Origin: Sphingobacterium kitahiroshimense
GTDB lineage: Bacteria; Bacteroidota; Bacteroidia; Sphingobacteriales; Sphingobacteriaceae
Direction of reading: 5' to 3'
DNA length: 64,000 nt
Assembly (NCBI RefSeq): GCF_025961315.1
Contig: NZ_JAOQNK010000001.1
Span: 5,022,001 to 5,086,000 of the forward strand
Each line of letters begins with the position of its first letter. Position 1 is the first letter of the stretch. A program made the translations under genes and the position numbers. Below the pieces are notes generated by a model, which made no database searches, was not told the origin of the DNA, and was given only the letters and a program-made list of their open reading frames with translations. Below, in pieces: positions 61,564 through 64,000 of the stretch.

Positions 61564-61932
61564 TTAAACATGAACAATCCTTCCACTTCCTCCAACTACT
61601 TTTATTCCACTAGGGAATGTTTTCCAAAAATGGATGTAATGAAACTTACTTTCAAAGTCTTGACCACTGTAATTTCCTTTTAATTCCAAGGTCAACGTAA
61701 TCACTGCTGTATCATCTATGATGTTTAGATGTTCAACATGGGGAATAAGCTCACGGATTTTTAAATTACCGTCACGGTAACTCTGTAAATCCATTTCCTT
61801 TGTTATGACGTCTCCGCTTGGAAGGACAAAAAGCAGATCATCGTGCAGCAGTTCTTCAAGCACGTTTATATTACTTTCCTTGATCGCTTCATAAAGTCTA
61901 TTTTCCTGATCTAAAATATCTGTTTCTATCAT
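61564..61932 (-). CDS. SnoaL-like/DUF4440 (NTF2-fold) protein
   Basis: A 122-residue cytoplasmic protein of the NTF2-like/DUF4440 type. It begins with the helix DQENRLYEAIKESNINVLEE, then LLHDDLLFVLPSGDVITKEM, and continues with beta strands IIDDTAVITLTLELKGNYSG and FHYIHFWKTFPSGIKVVGG. The fold forms a small-molecule pocket and is used by enzymes, carriers and immunity-like proteins alike, so the function is open. Single gene. Confidence 0.75.
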   Translation of the reverse strand: MIETDILDQENRLYEAIKESNINVLEELLHDDLLFVLPSGDVITKEMDLQSYRDGNLKIRELIPHVEHLNIIDDTAVITLTLELKGNYSGQDFESKFHYIHFWKTFPSGIKVVGGSGRIVHV

Positions 61933-62066
61933 TGGTTATTATATTTTTAGCGTCCAACTTCAATGATTTATTTTTAGTCCACTACTAATTAAATAAACTT
62001 TTAAAGAATAACTCTCCTCATACTCCTGTTGCATAAATGGATAATTGCTGTGTACCGAAACTGCTA

Positions 62067-62546
62067 TTAAATGGTAGATTGATAATTTGAAAGTGGCAAC
62101 TGCGAAAAAGATATTAGTCCAGGCCCTTCTAAGGCATTGTATAACCTTTGAATATCACTTTCCTTAGCAATTTGGTGTATTAACAAGGTGTTATTTTCCA
62201 TAGAAACACAGCGTACATTATAACGATGTAAAATTTCCCAGATGTTTTCATTTGTGTCAAATGATATTTTAAACAATGCAGCATTTAAAACAGAACCAAA
62301 AGTGATTGTAACATCCAGTACATCGGCTATTTTTTTAAGATTGAGTAGTGTATTATCGATTAAGATTCCAGGCATAGCTACCTCAATCGTTATCAATACT
62401 ATTTCCGGAATATCTGTACGGGATTGTGAAATGGTCTCAATTTCTAATCCTAATTGATACATTGTTGAAATGATTTCTGGTAGTAAATCACGTTGATTTT
62501 TGCAATTCAAGGTGAACAATTTAGAGGTCATATTTTTCTTTTTCAT
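62067..62546 (-). CDS. ACT-domain protein resembling acetolactate synthase small subunit
   Basis: A 159-residue protein with two ACT-like halves, as in IlvH/IlvN. First half: FTLNCKNQRDLLPEIISTMY, then GLEIETISQSRTDIPEIVLI. Second half: LFKISFDTNENIWEILHRYN, then NNTLLIHQIAKESDIQRLYN. It keeps the IlvH shape but lacks the usual GVLsRv-type glycine stretch, and no ilv genes are nearby. It may be a divergent regulatory subunit or another ligand-binding ACT protein. It lies downstream of a terminator, so it has its own promoter or depends on read-through. Medium certainty. Confidence 0.6.
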   Translation of the reverse strand: MKKKNMTSKLFTLNCKNQRDLLPEIISTMYQLGLEIETISQSRTDIPEIVLITIEVAMPGILIDNTLLNLKKIADVLDVTITFGSVLNAALFKISFDTNENIWEILHRYNVRCVSMENNTLLIHQIAKESDIQRLYNALEGPGLISFSQLPLSNYQSTI

Positions 62547-62561
62547 AACATGGAATCAAAA

Positions 62562-62594
62562 AAAAAGCTTCCCAAATTTTTTGGGAAGCTTTTT
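62562..62594. terminator. Intrinsic terminator after the 32-codon ORF
   Basis: A 15-bp perfect stem (62562-62576 with 62580-62594), 3-nt loop, with A-run and T-run on its sides. It lies 26 bp after the small ORF on the minus strand and just before the ACT-domain gene. Confidence 0.85.
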
Positions 62595-62619
62595 ATAATA
62601 TTATTTATTTTTAAATATC

Positions 62620-62718
62620 TTACAAAGTATTAACCTCCCATTTTGAACAAAAAATGACGATGACCACGACTGTAGCGTTAATCAAGATGTTAATATTAAT
62701 CTGTCCTAGATTGTTCAT
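62620..62718 (-). CDS. Possible 32-residue membrane peptide
   Basis: A minus-strand ORF starting MNNLGQININILINATVVVI, with one hydrophobic segment (ILINATVVVIVIFC) and a short polar end (SKWEVNTL). It is followed within 26 bp by a strong terminator. Upstream are TTG and TTTCTTTG at about promoter spacing. So a short transcript is likely; whether it acts as RNA or as a membrane peptide is open. Confidence 0.4.
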   Translation of the reverse strand: MNNLGQININILINATVVVIVIFCSKWEVNTL

Positions 62719-63106
62719 TATGAAAGTGTTTTCTTTTGTGTTTTTACAAAGAAAAGAAAATATTTTTATTATCCAATTTTTATTAATGCATAATTGTTTT
62801 TTTTGATGAGGCAAGTCCATAGCACATATGAACCAATGGATTAAGTTTTTTTGTTTGTGGGTGTAATCTAATAGTTGCAGTTTCTTAGAAATTATAACTA
62901 ACGGTTTTGCTTTAGTAAATCATTATTATAATGATGAAAGTCATGTTTAATATATCAAACGATATGTTTTGCATATTGTTTATCTTGACTTGATACTTTT
63001 GTGAGTAAAAGCATATAAAATGAAGATTCTAGCAGGATGTTATGTATTTAATGATATAAATAAATTAGTAAGTTTTCTTAATGGTAAACGATAATTCTGA
63101 AGATTG
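62719..63106. other. Intergenic region
   Basis: Nearly 390 bp of AT-rich DNA between the small ORF and the terminator at 63107. Apart from the presumed promoter of the small ORF, I see nothing in it. Confidence 0.4.
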
Positions 63107-63158
63107 AATAAATAAAAAAAGCCGATCTACTTACGCAAAACGGCTTTTTTTATTTATT
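63107..63158. terminator. Intrinsic terminator of the last barrel gene
   Basis: An 18-bp perfect stem (63107-63124 with 63141-63158) with a GCCG/CGGC core and long A- and T-runs; loop 16 nt. It works on both strands and stands 93 bp after the barrel gene's stop. Confidence 0.82.
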
Positions 63159-63251
63159 TAAACTCTTGGCGCATTTAAAAAAGATATCATTTACTGTAAG
63201 CAAGTAATGTAATATTTCATAGCATACATTGAAATGATAAAACGCAATATA

Positions 63252-63953
63252 TTAATTTATGAATTTATAACTCAAGCCTAATCCAACACGAAGCCCAGTC
63301 CAATCAATTTTACTATCTCTCATCTCACTGCTTTTACCAGGGATTTCAGCATTATAACCAACACCAAGGTTAGCACCCAAAGATTTTATGAAATTCCACT
63401 GCACACCAACATAAGGTGTAATGGAAAAACCCGTTGATTTGGATTCAACAATATGCTTTTTATCAATTTCCTTTCGACCTGATTGCGTTTCATAATATCC
63501 ATCTGAAGTAATATTATTGAATGTTACTGCAGGAGAAATCTCCGCAAAAAGGGATAGATTATTCTCATGTCCTTGATTGGTTTGGAAGAAATAATTTCGA
63601 TATAAAGCTCCGATACGATAAGCATTTGCATTCAAATTATAAGCAATCGCGCCGGAATAATCCGAATAAGCCAATCGACCTCCTGTTGATAAATAAGTGA
63701 CATTGATCCCGTAGTCACTATTTTTAACGGAATATGTCACTTCACCATAATTGGTATAATGATTTGGGAAATTGTCGGTAACTGAAATAGGTACGGGATA
63801 ATCTAATTTAATTCCGCTTTGAATGACATTCAAGAATGAACTCATTTCGGACATTTTATAATTACCAATGCCAAATCTATAGCCAAACCCAATTTGCGCC
63901 ATTGAGGTTATAGTCATCAGTAACAATGCAATACTTAATATTAGTTTTTTCAT
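63252..63953 (-). CDS. Outer-membrane beta-barrel protein
   Basis: A 233-residue exported protein, starting at 63953 (MKKLILSIALLLMTITSMAQ), a standard signal peptide; the longer frame from 63983 adds 10 atypical residues. The mature part is made of alternating beta strands: IGFGYRFGIGNYKMSEMSS, YGINVTYLSTGGRLAYSDY, GFSITPYVGVQWNFIKSLGA and GLRVGLGLSYKFIN. It ends in a barrel-type strand with Phe near the end. It resembles OmpW/porin-size proteins; the role is unknown. Single gene. Confidence 0.65.
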   Translation of the reverse strand: MKKLILSIALLLMTITSMAQIGFGYRFGIGNYKMSEMSSFLNVIQSGIKLDYPVPISVTDNFPNHYTNYGEVTYSVKNSDYGINVTYLSTGGRLAYSDYSGAIAYNLNANAYRIGALYRNYFFQTNQGHENNLSLFAEISPAVTFNNITSDGYYETQSGRKEIDKKHIVESKSTGFSITPYVGVQWNFIKSLGANLGVGYNAEIPGKSSEMRDSKIDWTGLRVGLGLSYKFIN

Positions 63954-64000
63954 AATTTTTAGGCTATTGGCCAATATTGACATAATTGTTGTTTAGGATA

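Overview
The window looks like chromosomal DNA from a member of the Bacteroidota, most likely the Sphingobacteriaceae and close to Sphingobacterium. This is inferred from two SusC/SusD pairs, a sigma/FecR-controlled outer-membrane uptake locus, SusD-type and other lipoproteins, a GH92 mannosidase, AT-rich DNA, a lack of strong Shine-Dalgarno sites, and promoter -7 boxes of the Bacteroidota type (TAnnTTTG). There are no rRNA genes, CRISPR arrays, recognisable transposases or phage genes. Two tRNA genes are present: Ala-GGC and Leu-TAG.

Left part (1-20 kb): mainly housekeeping and accessory metabolism. It holds lipoate ligase, a FemAB-type transferase, a glycoside-hydrolase-like lipid-exported protein, a 'Gcr' membrane protein, a trans-sulfuration PLP enzyme, DUF488 and DUF763 proteins, a DUF5009-type membrane acyltransferase, a response-regulator/histidine-kinase hybrid with a single-domain regulator, a Tat-exported phospholipase C, an outer-membrane barrel and a glycosyltransferase.

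Middle (20-45 kb): a stand-alone susCD pair; an AraC regulator divergent from a Bcr/CflA-type efflux pump, with a 21-bp-phased direct repeat between them; a histidine kinase with a canonical LOV flavin-binding motif followed by a CheY-like regulator; a YdeI/OmpD-family protein; a zinc alcohol dehydrogenase with an AraC regulator; and a sigma factor - FecR - SusC - SusD - metallophosphoesterase operon.

Right part (45-64 kb): a type-I-secretion-like ABC/HlyD/TolC operon in which the HlyD gene is split by a 1-nt frameshift and the ABC ATPase motifs are degenerate. Nearby is a small peptide gene with a double-glycine-type leader. A GH92 mannosidase follows, and then the most interesting segment, about 53.7-61.3 kb. 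It carries two lipoproteins with a shared fimbrillin-like N-terminal part, three small peptides sharing a leader-like motif that ends in AAGSA, a membrane TPR-HTH regulator, and a free-standing copy of that regulator's HTH domain. Four transcription units there start from promoters with the same layout: a direct repeat TGTGATA-N4-TGTGAWA lying 50-51 bp upstream of an (A/T)AnnTTTG -7 box. A fifth copy of this promoter, at 35.8 kb, is followed by a 33-nt relic of one of the peptide genes. The segment is bracketed by a 130-bp direct repeat of the 3' end of the GH92 gene (about 96% identical). This suggests it was gained by, and could be lost through, homologous recombination. I propose a self-contained regulon in which a periplasmic-sensing HTH protein controls secreted or surface peptides and lipoproteins; its function is unknown.
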